A DNA stretch of 64,000 nucleotides from Hormiphora californensis (lineage: Eukaryota; Ctenophora; Tentaculata; Cydippida; Pleurobrachiidae). The DNA is taken from the NCBI GenBank assembly GCA_020137815.1, contig CM035358.1, forward strand, positions 6,236,466 through 6,300,465. Direction: 5' to 3'. The notes beneath the pieces are model-generated. The model ran no database searches, had not been told where the DNA came from, and saw only the letters and a list, made by a program, of their open reading frames with translations. Every line of letters starts with the position of its first letter. Positions within the stretch are counted from its first letter, which is position 1. The position numbers and the translations under genes were made by a program. Positions 10,406-21,500 of the stretch are shown here, piece after piece.

Positions 10406-11066
10406 AATATTCATTTCTGAATTCTTCTGATCCGATCACAGCTCCCAAGTGTCTGGCTCCTCTCTTGGTGACAGTGACTCCCGTATCCTTGAAAAGGTTG
10501 ATCGCCTCATCGTAGTATTCCGGTTTTACTATTAGGATACTCTTCCCTGGGTTGACGTGGTATCCAAATGACGCACCGTTGATGTATACGTCCTCGTACC
10601 AGTCAAGTAGATTGGAAATAGTTCCGGCCGCATTGCCGTCATCGGCAAACCAAGCTTGAAAGGTATCATGTTGCTCTACTAGGTCGATTAGAGGAGCGAT
10701 ACCTACACAGTATAATCCCATAGAAGAGGGACATCCCTGGGTGGCACCTTCTTCACTGCTCAGGATATTACCTCCAGTGTACAAGTCGCGAGGGGAACCA
10801 TAGAGGTTGGTGAAAAATGTGTTCATGATGGGGCAGACCACACTGGAGTGATATAAAGCCAATTTGCGATTTAACGAGTTGAAGGCATTGCGGGCGTCTA
10901 GGAGTAGTACTCCCTGGCATTCCGGGCTTGAAAACTTGTCGTTGAGCGCATGTATAGCTGCCTCACAGCCACCATTTGTCCCTGCGGCAAGCTGGAACTT
11001 CCCTGCCGTCACCTGAATTTCTTGCTTTTGACTTCTCATAACTGATTTGGCCAAAACTCTCCTCCA
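10406..11066 (-). pseudogene. retrotransposon A, central part: reverse transcriptase palm
   Basis: This is the middle RT segment of element A. It shows AGTNGGCEAAIHAL, LLLDARNAFNSLNR (motif A with Asp), EEGATQGCPSSMGLY (motif B) and WFADDGNAAG (catalytic FADD, motif C), then GARHLGAVIGS. It is cut at its 3' side by F1 after ...EEFRNEY, with the remainder at 4728-6006, and at its 5' side inside WRRVLAKS by the composite element, with the remainder starting at 16259. The frame matches both neighbours, which supports one ancestral ORF. Confidence 0.8.
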
Positions 11067-11197
11067 TTTATTTATTTATTAAATCTATATAATAATTTAC
11101 ACAGTTTGATGTATAAAATTATCAGCCCCTTTTTGTGGGCAAAAAACGGTTGATCAAAGATATGAGTCCATTTAAGAGTCCAGTTTATAAAGATAGT

Positions 11198-11482
11198 CTA
11201 TGAAAAGTTTATCGCTCCTTTCCGTATCCGAAATTGTCTTTCGGGATTCGATTCCCTTAACTCCTTCAATGTAAGGTGAAGTTCCCTCCTCTCCGTTCTC
11301 TCTACGAGTGACATATCTCTTGACAAGTATACACCGCAGTACGATTCGGACTGTTTCAACTGCCTAGCCTTCTGGAGAAGGCTCAGCAGCATTTCTCTAC
11401 TCTGTAGCTTCACGATCACGGGTCTCTCCCTTCCTTCCCGTTTCAAACCCACCCTTTTAGCTACAACAATAGGTTTCTCATC
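11198..11482 (-). pseudogene. C-terminal half of an RRM-type LINE ORF1 (element Y)
   Basis: The frame is open from the F2 tail (begins KLDEKPIVVAKRVG) through RPVIVKLQSREMLLSLL and GVYLSRDMS to a stop at 11198. The pattern (RPVIVK, spaced basic helix, ERRELHLTLKELRE) is the second half of the RNA-recognition-like domain and C-terminal domain of L1/CR1-type ORF1 proteins. The matching first half (SKNLMVFGLPE) sits in the ORF1 at 14557-16191. Y would then be an ORF1-only ('half-LINE') element of about 1.1 kb. The initiator usually called here would be a GTG, which supports reading it as a fragment. Confidence 0.6.
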
Positions 11483-11609
11483 AAGTTTACAAGTTTACAA
11501 GTTTACAAGTTTACAATTAAAGTTTTATTTATAACGAAACAGGCCTTCCCTGAATGGGTCCACCTAAATAAATATTAAGTTAAAAACTATCCCTTCACAC
11601 TCACACTCA

Positions 11610-14572
11610 TCAGCACAGCACAGCACATTGAGGCGAAAGGTCATTTGGAAGTGGCGGGTACCCTCTGACTGGAGGACGATCATGAAATCCTGTCAAGTAA
11701 TTGCCCAATGCTGATTTGAACTGATTCAAGCTCACACATGAATTGACAGCAGCTGGTAGAGTGTTCCATAAATGAGCTGCTCTAGGACCGAATGAGCAAT
11801 GAAATTGATTAGCTCGTTTGGTTTCTGCTCTGTAGGGGTAAGGTGGAGGGACTATCCGCGTACCCAATCTAGCGTGCTGTTGAATTACTAGGTGGGCGGA
11901 ATTCGGTACAAAACCCTGAATCGTCTTCCACACATGGATCAGCATATAGCGCTGCCTCCGACGCTGAAGGGACATAAGATTGAGCAATTTCAGCCTATCC
12001 CAATAGTCATGACCCTTCATACCATCAAGACGTCTGGTGAAACATCTCTGTACATTCTCAATAGCCTTGATATCACTGGCCTTGGATGGGCTCCAGACAA
12101 GGCAACAATACTCTAGTATAGGCCTGACCAAAGACTTAAAGAGTTGCAACATGACGTCTGGTGAACGGTCTCTAAACACACTGAATATCCAACCACACAA
12201 AAGGGAAGCCTTCCTCACAATAGTAGAGATATGTTTCGACCATGTACCGTCCGCAGACATCTGAACACCTAGGTCGCGGACATCCGGATCTGGCATCAAC
12301 TGAACCCCTGACCCGGTCGTGTATGAGAACACCTCTGCTGAGAAAGGAAACTCACTGAAGATCGCCGATTTATTCAGTCTATAACTCAGGAGTTGGAATT
12401 TGTTCTCATGTAACTTCATGTTATTCATCCTTGCCCACTCAGTAACTCTCAAAAGATCGTTCTGAAGGCAGGCCTGAGTAGTCATATCCGATATAGCTTT
12501 CATCAACTTAGTGTCATCGGCAAAAGTGAGACACATGCTACCATCCAGCACTGATTCCAGGTCCAGGATATAGATGAGAAAAAGTAGTGGTCCAAGCACA
12601 CTGCCCTGGGCAACCCCACTTAGTACGTCAACCCAGAGTGACCTAACTCCATCCACCATTACACACTGTTTCCTGCTCAGGATCCACGCACTGATCCATT
12701 TATGAAGTTGTCCTCCAATACCGTACCTTTTCAGCTTGGCCAGCAAAACATTGATATCAACTGAGTCGAAGGCCTTGCTAAAATCCAAATAAATTATGTC
12801 AACTTCCTGGCCATTGCATAATTCGTTTAAAATGTAGTCAACGTGGGTAAGAAGCTGAGACATGGTGCTGCGCCCAGTCCTAAATCCATGCTGTGTCTCA
12901 CTCTGTAAGCCCATTTCGTCCAAGTAGTCAACTATCCGCTTCCTAACCAGCCGCTCAAACACCTTAGATAGGTGGCTCGTTATAGACACAGGGCGATAAT
13001 TCTCAGGTTTCGATTTAGCCCCCTTTTTGAACAGCGGTGTAATGAACTGTTGCTTCAGGCAACTAGGGACAGTACCGTCTTCAAATGATCTGTTCCACAG
13101 CATCCAAATCGGGTATGACAAGCTACTGCTACACTGTTTCAGAACACAGGAAGGAATGCAGTCTGGAGGGGAGGCTGAGAATGGTTTCAGTTCCCCCAAC
13201 GCAGTCTGAATACAATTCTGCGAGAACTCCAAACTTGTCAGGATCTCACCGAGGTCCTCAACGTTACCAGCTGCCTCTGTGGGGTCGATAGCGGAAGGGT
13301 CGCTAAAAACGCTGGAAAACTGGTGTTGGAGTAGTCCAGCCTTCTCTTGAGGATTCACAGTTAGTGAACCATCTTCACGCTCAAGGGGTGCAACTGAAGA
13401 TCTGACTTTAGATTTCTTCTTGACATGTGAATAAAAGAACTTCGGGTTCTCTTTAATTACGTCAACAGCCTTCCTCTCTGCCTTCTTTTCCCTTGATATC
13501 AAGTGTTCCTTTATCCTGCCGATTATATAGTCAATCTGTGATTTCCGTTCTCGCGTTTAAACAATTTACGTCTCCTGCTGGTCAAGTGCTTCAGCTCTTT
13601 GTCAACAAAATCCTTCCTGATTTTCTTCAACCGACAGTGTTTCTTAACAACTTTGAAAACTTTATCACGCATGGCCTCCACAAAAAGGGAACCATCCTCA
13701 TCTCCCAGTTCTTCACATTCCGTCAACATTTGATCCCAATCAGTAGCCGCTAGTTCCGCATCAATACTAGTGAAGTCGGCCGACTGAAGATCCAATTGCC
13801 GATAACCCTCAAGTGTACTGGGAAGAAATAAACTTTTAGGACCGAGAGGGTTGAAAGAGAGTTCACATGATACCCAGGAATGATCCGAGATGCCCCCATC
13901 CGTAATAGAGATATCGCTGAAATATTCCGGGCGGTTAGTAAACACAAGGTCTAACGTGTTGTTGCCTCTTGTAGGGCCCTCGACAACTTGGGATAGAAAG
14001 TTTGCGTCCATGAAATCAGCAACAACATTGTAGTTAGGCTGGTCAACCGGAACAGACGACCCATCAGCCCACTGAAAAAGAGGAAGATTAAAGTCCCCAG
14101 AAACTATGACCTCTGGTAATCGATCATCACTGTGATTATCAATAAAAGTCTGGAGATTGTCCATCAGCTTTTGAAAATCTAACACACTTGACTCAGAGCG
14201 ATACACAACAGCATAAATAGTGTTTATTTGTTCAACATAAACAGCACACATATTGTTATTCGCACTCGCAAAACATGTAGTATCAGAAACAGCCAGCGAA
14301 CATTGAACATATAAGGCACAGCCACCGCCCACTCGGTTTTCTCTATCACTTCTATACACGTCATACCCTGGTATCTGAACCTGAGCATCAGAATGATAGC
14401 CTTTAAACCAAGTCTCAGTTACTGCAATGGTTACTATGGGAGTTTTCTCTTGCTTAACATAGTCTCTAATAAGCCCAAGTTTCCAACATGTATCACCTGC
14501 TGGACTTAAACTTCTCCCATTTAACAGTAAAAGTTTGCTCGTAGGCGAGACAGGCCCTAACGTTCCCTCCAC
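11610..14572 (-). pseudogene. LINE F2 ORF2 with one frameshift
   Basis: The endonuclease half runs 14572-13523 (LLLNGRSLSPAG, AVTETW, SGDFNLPLFQW, ISDHSW). The reverse transcriptase half runs 13502-11610 (FITPLFKKGAKSKPENYRPV, IYLDFSKAFDSVD, GSVLGPLLFLIY, LTFADDTKLM). It is colinear and clearly homologous with F1 ORF2. The frame is lost by one base at about 13540-13555, in the basic linker between the domains; from there the reading continues in the neighbouring frame. All catalytic motifs survive, so the break is recent or is a sequencing error. The 3' UTR is ~95 bp, then the TTGTAAAC repeats. Confidence 0.85.
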
Positions 14573-16191
14573 GTTCGTCTTGGATCCAGTCTCACGTCTA
14601 GCATTTCTCTCATTCTCGCGTCCATTCTCGCGTCCATCGCCCCCAAGAGTCTTTCGAAAAAAGCCTGCTCATCAAATGGGGCTGGCTCCCGTGATGCATT
14701 GGAGCTCGGTTGCTGGGACCGTGGTATATTAGTGTTCCTATCCGTAGTGTTTGTAGCATAGGGTGTCATGGTTTTTGGCCTGCTCACGTCGGTTGCCTGG
14801 GTGTTATTTGGCTTCGTGTTGGCAGGAGCACGACGTGTGTTCCTCAGATGCTGAAAACGACAGTCAGTCTTGAGACATTGATGACTGAACTGCGAGGAAC
14901 GACACAGGGGTGGGTGGAAATAGCGACATTCCTTACCCAGCTGACATCCGTACTTCTTCATAGATCCATGTGAGCAGTACTTCCGGCACAGTGGAGGGTG
15001 TGACTTCTGGCAAGCAACTCCATTGACATTCTTCGTTCCAGCACGACCATGCTTACAGCGATGTTGAAGGTATTGCTGGCACACTGGGATTGGTTTGTCT
15101 GCCTCACTATCGATCTTTTTCTCTGTTTCCTTGGGTAGTTCTTTCTCCTTCCTGTCCCCGGCTGTGGTCACCTCCCCTGGTTTCTCGCCAACCTCAGCCG
15201 TCGACAAGAAACTGAACTTCCTCCTCAAACTGTCATCATTTGCCTCACTAGCTGCACTTTTAGGAGGACTGGCAAACTCCCCGTTTTCGCCAGAGAAAGT
15301 TTCCAGTCTGTTCTTTTTCATGCAGCCTGAGCAAATCCAAACAAAACCAGGGACACTACACTTGGGCTGCTCCTGGATTAGGTGGCAGTTGTGGCTACCA
15401 CCACCACAGCTACTGCAGTTGAACCTGGATTTTTCTCCTCGTTTCATTGTGTAATCCAACTCACAGGTCTCGCAAAACTGAGGGAAGAGACCCTCGATAG
15501 CCAAAACGTTCTCTATCTCACATTTCAACACAGATTCAGATTCCGCCTCAACTTCCGGTAGACCAAACACCATCAGATTTTTGGATCTGTCTGGATCTGG
15601 ACTCGAATCAACTTTTTTGCCATGAGCTTTCCCTTCATCTTTCTTGATATTTTTCGGTGCAAGAGCAGACCTACAATTCTGCGTCAAGACAGTTGAGAAA
15701 GAGCGCAGATCTTTCTGCACTGTTTCGGTTACTCGATGTAGTTGAGTGTCCTGAAGCTCAATGACCTGCTCTTGTAACCTAATAGTCTTTCTCAACAGGT
15801 CATCCATCTCAACTCTCAATATATCCTCTTTTTTCTGCAACTCCAAACTCTTTCTCAACAGTTCATCTCTTTCTTCCTTTAATTCCAACTCAGGCGACTT
15901 CTCGACGTTGAAACGATGTTGGAAGTACTTTAGAAGTGGCAAGGTCGACATAAATACATCTTCTAATACAGATGCCAAATCACGTTTCGTGTGGGATGAG
16001 TGGATATTGAAAGATGTCGGTATTTCCCTGATATCCTCAGGGCTACTCCCTAACTTTCTGGCTAAGTCCGGTGAAGGAATCCCTGCATACTTGACCATGG
16101 TCAGGATCCGGCTCGCATACCAATCCAAATCAGCCTGAGTCAGCTCCTCTTGACGTACTGGAATAACTGTCATATCGTACGGTCTGCCCAT
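14557..16191 (-). CDS. LINE F2 ORF1: coiled coil, half RRM, PHD-like and CCCH fingers
   Basis: A 544-residue protein with an open frame. Residues ~1-90 are helical, ~95-165 form a Leu/Lys/Glu-rich coiled coil, and ~205-235 carry RSKNLMVFGLPEVEAESES, the first strand and helix of an L1-like ORF1 RRM. The text then switches at IEGLF into the same Cys cluster as F1 ORF1 (CETCELDYTMKRG...CSSCGGGSHNC...WICSGC), followed by CCCH-like units (CQQYLQHRCKHG, CRKYCSHG, CRYFHPPLC) and an acidic C-terminus. It overlaps ORF2 by 16 nt. The N-terminal module differs completely from F1 although the 5' UTR start is the same, so it is a fusion protein. Confidence 0.75.
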   Translation of the reverse strand: MGRPYDMTVIPVRQEELTQADLDWYASRILTMVKYAGIPSPDLARKLGSSPEDIREIPTSFNIHSSHTKRDLASVLEDVFMSTLPLLKYFQHRFNVEKSPELELKEERDELLRKSLELQKKEDILRVEMDDLLRKTIRLQEQVIELQDTQLHRVTETVQKDLRSFSTVLTQNCRSALAPKNIKKDEGKAHGKKVDSSPDPDRSKNLMVFGLPEVEAESESVLKCEIENVLAIEGLFPQFCETCELDYTMKRGEKSRFNCSSCGGGSHNCHLIQEQPKCSVPGFVWICSGCMKKNRLETFSGENGEFASPPKSAASEANDDSLRRKFSFLSTAEVGEKPGEVTTAGDRKEKELPKETEKKIDSEADKPIPVCQQYLQHRCKHGRAGTKNVNGVACQKSHPPLCRKYCSHGSMKKYGCQLGKECRYFHPPLCRSSQFSHQCLKTDCRFQHLRNTRRAPANTKPNNTQATDVSRPKTMTPYATNTTDRNTNIPRSQQPSSNASREPAPFDEQAFFERLLGAMDARMDARMREMLDVRLDPRRTWRER

Positions 16192-16258
16192 AGGGGCTGT
16201 TACACCACCATATCTACCTGCTCAAATTAATTTGTTTAAAGTAGTGTTGAAAAGTTTG

Positions 16259-16640
16259 AAACTCTCCTCCAAGTTTCACCTATTCCAATAGGTCGAGTGC
16301 CACCATCGGATTTCGCCATGGGTATGAGTTTGGAAGCGCAGAAGATATCAAGGAATCGAGGGTGGATGGGACTGGTTGCTAACTTCCGGGCCACCATGCT
16401 GAGACTGTCACGGAGGTCGGCGGTAGATCTTTTGAACTTCCTAGAACAAAGGATCCGTTGGATGCCGACCGCGTCTAATCCACTCGGGCCTGCAGATCCT
16501 CGCAGGTTTCTGGCACATTTGTAGATCGACTCGCCTGTAATTTTGTCGAAAGTTACAGGAACACTCAGATTTGAACGTTTCCCGAAAAGTTTGAAGCGGG
16601 GGGTTCGAAAGTTTGGACAAGTTTTTGCTTAGCTTTTGAA
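16259..16640 (-). pseudogene. retrotransposon A, N-terminal part of the reverse transcriptase
   Basis: No ATG-started frame stands out, but the minus strand reads GSAGPSGLDA (about 16470), then LRDSLSMVARKLATSP, CASKLIPMAK and GGTRPIGIGETWRRV, running straight into the target duplication at 16271. These are the fingers-region motifs of the same RT whose palm lies at 10406-11066. The 5' limit is uncertain; similarity fades near 16640, where the flank of the CEP350-like gene begins. Confidence 0.65.
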
Positions 16641-17046
16641 AATAGTCCAACGCACATTTTAATTTTAAATGTAACGCGCGAAATATAATATAACTACGCT
16701 GCAAATGTGCGCGCCAAATAAGGCCAAATAAAAATTTCAGCTTCCAAAAATTTCAAAATCGAAAAACAAAAGTTTTCTGTTTTTGTTTTTAGGGTTTTGT
16801 ATTTGTTTTCGTCTTTTACTCGTGTATCCATCACTTTTAGTACTTACAAACCATCTAGAAATGTCAAAAGGTATATCTTCAATGAAATTTTTCGTTAAAA
16901 CTTTACTTTGAATTGCATTATTAACAAATTTCTTCCCCTCAGACACCCACATAACCCGTGCATGGGCCGATATTGGCGAACTGAGGACAGCTGTAAGTTC
17001 ATCTGAATCCATTCAGCGGTTATGAACCTAACATACCATTTTTCAG
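16641..17046 (+). promoter_or_regulatory. 5' flank and probable 5' UTR exon of the CEP350-like gene
   Basis: AT-rich DNA precedes the gene. A candidate small non-coding exon at about 16941-16989 has an acceptor TTCCCCTCAG before it and GTAAGT after it. The next acceptor (TTTTTCAG) falls directly before the ATG at 17047, so translation most likely starts with the first bases of the second exon. Confidence 0.4.
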
Positions 17047-18533
17047 ATGAGTGGGGTTGAAAGAAAGCTGATAGAGTACAACGCCCAGAGGAACCACCGT
17101 GGAAATCGACCACTTTTTACTGACCGTGATGTCACCAACATCACAGCTGATTCAGTCCCACGAATGGTTGTTGAAACACGGGATCCTAGACTCGATAACC
17201 TCCGTCGGGAAACCGATCCCACCAGCACTGCCAGACTTTCATCCTCTCCCCTGAGGAAAAACCGGAATGAGGTTCATTTTAGTGACACTGAGAGTGTATC
17301 TACCATTCACAGTTCAGCCCGACCTGTATCTGACCCTAAAGCATACGAGCAGGGAATGATGAAGCTGAAAGAAACAATTCTCCGGCAAAAGCAGCAGTTA
17401 GCGACAAAGAAACGTAATCCTGAGGAGCAAGAGGTTCGATTCTTGGACCCTGCCATTTACAATACCTCAAGGACAACTAATAACAACAGTGCTTCCAGCA
17501 GTAGAGTACCGGGTGCCGCCAAGGATGTCGCCCGTAAGAGAATTAAAGCCACAGCCCCTGTTATACAAAACTATCCGGGGTGTAACGAAGCACAGAAACC
17601 TGTTAGAAAAGTTGTGCAACCTGCACCAGCTGCTGAACCTGCTCCTCCAGCTGCGGTAACTAGACATCCAAAACGGAGGGTAACTGCAACAACAGGCGAT
17701 AAAGGTGCCATTATAACGACCTCTAGTTGGCGGCAAGGTGCCGCACTGACCCGCAAAGTTCTGAGCAACAAAACCCAGGAGACAACTAGCACGACCACGA
17801 GTGTCACCAGTGAAAAGTCAAGCGAGAAATCTGAATCGGTAAAGCAGCCGAAGTCTAAGACATTTATATCAGCTCCCCCAAAACGGGCAAGGTCCCCAGT
17901 GAAAAAGACTAAAATCAACACGCCTCCAGTGGAAGAAGTCCCCGTTGTGAAGGCAAAACATTATGACACGGCGAAGGTGCAGCGGTATATTGAAAACACG
18001 AGGAAGCAGCGGAAGAAGCAGCAACAGGACGAGAAGAAGAAGTTAGAGGAGGCTGAAAAGAAGAAGGAGGAGCGATTGCAGGATTTGTATAGTTTTCAAA
18101 AGAAAGCTCTGAAACGAAGTAAAGGTGCTGCTTCTCCATCTCCAGTCTCATCGAACGAGCAGTAGATCAACTAAAACCACCTCCAGTGAGAGTGAGAAGG
18201 AGAATACCCTGACCGATCCACACTGAGACAGATCATCCTGAGAAGGAAGACGAAGGGAGAGTTCCTGAGGATATTCCGCTAATGCCAGACTTTCTTCCGT
18301 TGAGAGATCACTGTGGGATTGTGGATATCCCGCTCATTCCACCCACCGACACTTTAGATAGGACTCTCACTGAAATCGAGGTACCAACAACCACCACCAC
18401 AGCAGCAGGAATCTGAAGAACCGGAGTTACTGGAACAGTATCTGGAGCCAGTTCGGTCTTCTCCCCAGCTGGAAATGTATAGTGAACAGAAGAGAAGAAT
18501 GGACGCGATTCGGCAAACTGCCTTAGCACTGAG
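17047..18533 (+). CDS. CEP350: CEP350-like exons 1-3
   Basis: Exon 1 (17047-18124) is the basic, disordered N-terminus ending in a long Lys/Glu coiled coil with AKHYDTAKVQRYIEN, the best family match. Reading through would stop at 18163. A normal 107-nt intron (18125-18231, GTGCTG...GACAG) restores the frame into exon 2 (18232-18380, DHPEKEDEG...PLIPPTDTL). Exon 3 (to 18533, SEEPELLEQYLEPV...RMDAIRQTALAL) can only be joined in frame by removing 22 or 28 nt starting GTACCAAC at 18381, an ultra-short intron or an indel. Confidence 0.7.
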
Positions 18534-21500
18534 GTAATATTGATGTTGTAATGATCGTGGCACACCCAAGACGTGCCTCAACCCTCCCTATCTAGTAGTT
18601 GTGATCATTATATTGCAGTTGTTCTAACATACGAACTTGTTTCCAATTCTACTAACAAACCTTATATTCATTTCCAGGCAAAAGATATACGATGAAACGA
18701 ACCGGTTGACGGCAGAAGCCTCCAAATTCACTAGGACTGCTACAACTTTACCTCACAAACACGCCTGGCAGGAAGAGTCAACACGTGATCAGTCACGTGA
18801 TCAGTCACGTGATGTTGTGTCACGTGATGTTACTAAGGAGGACCAGGAGGAGGAATCTAGTACTAGTTACGCTAGTTTGATTGATAGGTAGGATACCTGT
18901 TACCAATTGCAATCTCCCGCTACCACGGGACCATATAACTAGTGTCTAGGGAACCAGCCTCATGATAGTCATTGTTCTAACTACCCAACTTATTTTCCAG
19001 GTCCATTTCCCCTCCGGTACGAGAGGAGATTCAGCCAGAACCTTACCAGTTTCCAGTAACAGCAGATCCGTATAGTATCATCAACATATACGCTAGAAAA
19101 CGGCAGCTTGGTTAGTTGAGAGAGAGAGAGAGTGAGAGAGAAAGAGAGAGAGAGAGAGATGGCGTGGGAAAAATTCGTTCCATGCTTGTTAGGTATGCAT
19201 ATCGTTATTCCTGCTTGCGCTAAACTGTCATCCTAACATATCTCTATCTTTATCTTTTCAGAGGTGGAAAGGATAGAGGAAGAATCAAGGTTGAGAAAGG
19301 AGGCTGAAGATCGTCGACAAGAAGAAGAGGACCGTGTCGCTAGATTAGAGGAGGAAAGAAGAGAGAAAGAAGACAGATTAGCAGAGAAGCTCGCTGTAGA
19401 GATTGAGCAAGATGAGAGGGACATGGAGGCTCTACGAGAGAGAACTTTATCTCGGTCTACAACAGCTCTTGAAACTGCTGACCAGACCCACAACACAACC
19501 GGGCTGTCCTCAATTCTCGGCCGGTACACGGAGGAGGAGGAGGGGGAGGGGGTGGAGAAATCAGAGATAAATAATACTGAGTGAGTGTTATTTTAGATTA
19601 GTCTAAAAATGTGCATAGATTTTCATTTTTCACGCTGTTATTATTCTTATTTGGGTTACCTCATGAGTCATGCTCATTACAATAAACTAAAACCTGACAA
19701 TCTCCAGGTCCCTTCTAAGAACCTCGGACGACTCAGATGCAGATGACTCTCAACTAATATCCGCTGCCCCTGATCTCACGGAAGAGGCCCTCTTCTCTCC
19801 GGGTGGTCTAGAGAGAAAGATGAGGGGTGAACTGGCGAGATATGATACTTATAGTGCTGGTTTGGAGCATCTGAATACCCTGCAACACGCCCAAACACAC
19901 GCTGAGTCTCAACAGGATACTGTTGCTCTGGCAAGGGCCCTACAGGTACCAACAAAATACATATTATTATAGCCCTCACTTGGTTGCCAAACCATGAGAT
20001 ATAGGCGTTATTTGTTTTGACCAACTAGAAGTAACCAACCCACATTCTTCCCCCCTCCTGGTAACACCAATGACCCACCTCCCACGTTCTCTAGAGAGGT
20101 AAGGAGGAGCATGCAGTAGAGATGACAGAGCTACAAGATAAACTAAAGAATGATATGGCAGCCTTTCAAGAGAAACTACAACAACTACAGCAGGTAATAT
20201 GGGGGGTATTGGGTTGGTATTGCTGCGTCTGAACTTGAGGGGATTAGAAATTGTAATAATAAAATTTTATACTTGCCATCTCGAACATATTGTAACAAAT
20301 TTGAAGGTACTAAATATTCTCTCATCCCTCTTTTACATGGTTTAGGAGAACATATAATAACATACGTTATTCTCATCTCTCATTCCTCCCTCAGGAAAGT
20401 ATGATAACCAAAGCGGAGGGTCTGGCACAGCAGGCTGAAGCTAAGGTTAAGAGCTCAGAAGCCACACTCCAAGCGACACAAGCACTGATCCAAAATCAAG
20501 AGGATACAAATAGGGAGTTAGTTAATATGGCTCAGCATATCCTGAAAGGCCATGCATCCACCAAGCAACAGGGTACGTTTAGAATTTCTAGAGTATTTGG
20601 GATGAAATTTCGGTGATGATTTGTAAGTTTCTGGCCTCTGGGGACAGAGCTTGCAAGTTGCAGTTTGGGGGAAGGGGGCAAAATTCGGTTGTGTTGTTCA
20701 TTAGCCATCACTCGTTTGAAAAGCGCGCGCAAAATGAAAGTACACTTTTCAGCACTCTGTGGTTATGGAAACGCGCGAAAGAGCTTGTTTTCAATTCCGC
20801 GCCCACCTTGTGGGACGTGTGTAACAAACTGTCACAATAATTAGTAGGGACGATAGTGTCAGTCGATGTCAGGGATCTTAAAATTTCCCTATTCAAGTGT
20901 TCGGGGAGCCTCTCCCGAGTAAAATGCGCCCAATTAGAGCTCCCAATCTTTTCTCGTTCCCTAATTATTCGTGATTATGCTAATTATGACGTCATCAGCA
21001 ACTACCAGAAATCTACGTCTTAGGGCTTAAATTTTGATTATAGCTGATAGGGGACCACTAGATTAGTGGGCAAAAAAATTTTCAGGTCGATCGGAGTTAT
21101 GGGCGTGGCGCTATGGCGTTTTAAAGTGTGTAATCCGGTGATGACGTCATCAAGGATTATCAAATTAGGTCAACGCGGGGGGTCGAGACCGGGTGCGTTT
21201 GATCGAGCCTGATAAGCTGATCAAAAATCTGTAGGGGTAGATCAATCCCCCAACTAGGAGCCGAGCTATTAGCGTTTTTCGTGTTTTAGGTCACGTGACT
21301 TCGTCAAAAGTCGAAAAAATGCTAATAGCTCGGCTCCTAGTTGGGGGATTGATCTACCCCTACAGATTTTTGATCAGCTTATCAGGCTCGATCAAACGCA
21401 CCCGGTCTCGACCCCCCGCGTTGACCTAATTTGATAATCCTTGATGACGTCATCACCGGATTACACACTTTAAAACGCCATAGCGCCACGCCCATAACTC

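Larger units (their letters stand above)
11067..16258 (-). mobile_element. composite retrotransposon (Y::F2), 5.2 kb, 13-bp target duplication
   Basis: The insertion lies between two identical copies of AAACTCTCCTCCA (11054-11066 and 16259-16271), splitting the RT frame of element A. On the minus strand it begins near 16250 with the 5' end shared with F1 (AACACTACTTTAAACAAA), carries ORF1 and ORF2 of an F-type LINE, and reaches an F-type tail of TTGTAAAC units (11483-11517). It then continues ~410 bp through the C-terminal half of an RRM-type ORF1 and ends in an AAAT-repeat tail (11067-11080). One target duplication outside and two different 3' tails inside indicate one composite unit that jumped together. 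Confidence 0.7.

Noticed and set aside
4728-16640. Element A as a DIRS or LTR retrotransposon
   Set aside because: No tyrosine recombinase, integrase or LTRs are seen; the C-terminal CCHC plus RH...D...D pattern points to a restriction-like endonuclease LINE.
16441-16704. An 87-residue minus-strand frame near the start of the CEP350 flank
   Set aside because: It runs in a different frame over the N-terminal RT fragment of element A, whose own frame carries the recognisable motifs.
18125-18231. Two further ultra-short introns (38 and 42 nt)
   Set aside because: A single ordinary 107-nt GT...AG intron over 18125-18231 keeps the frame more simply.
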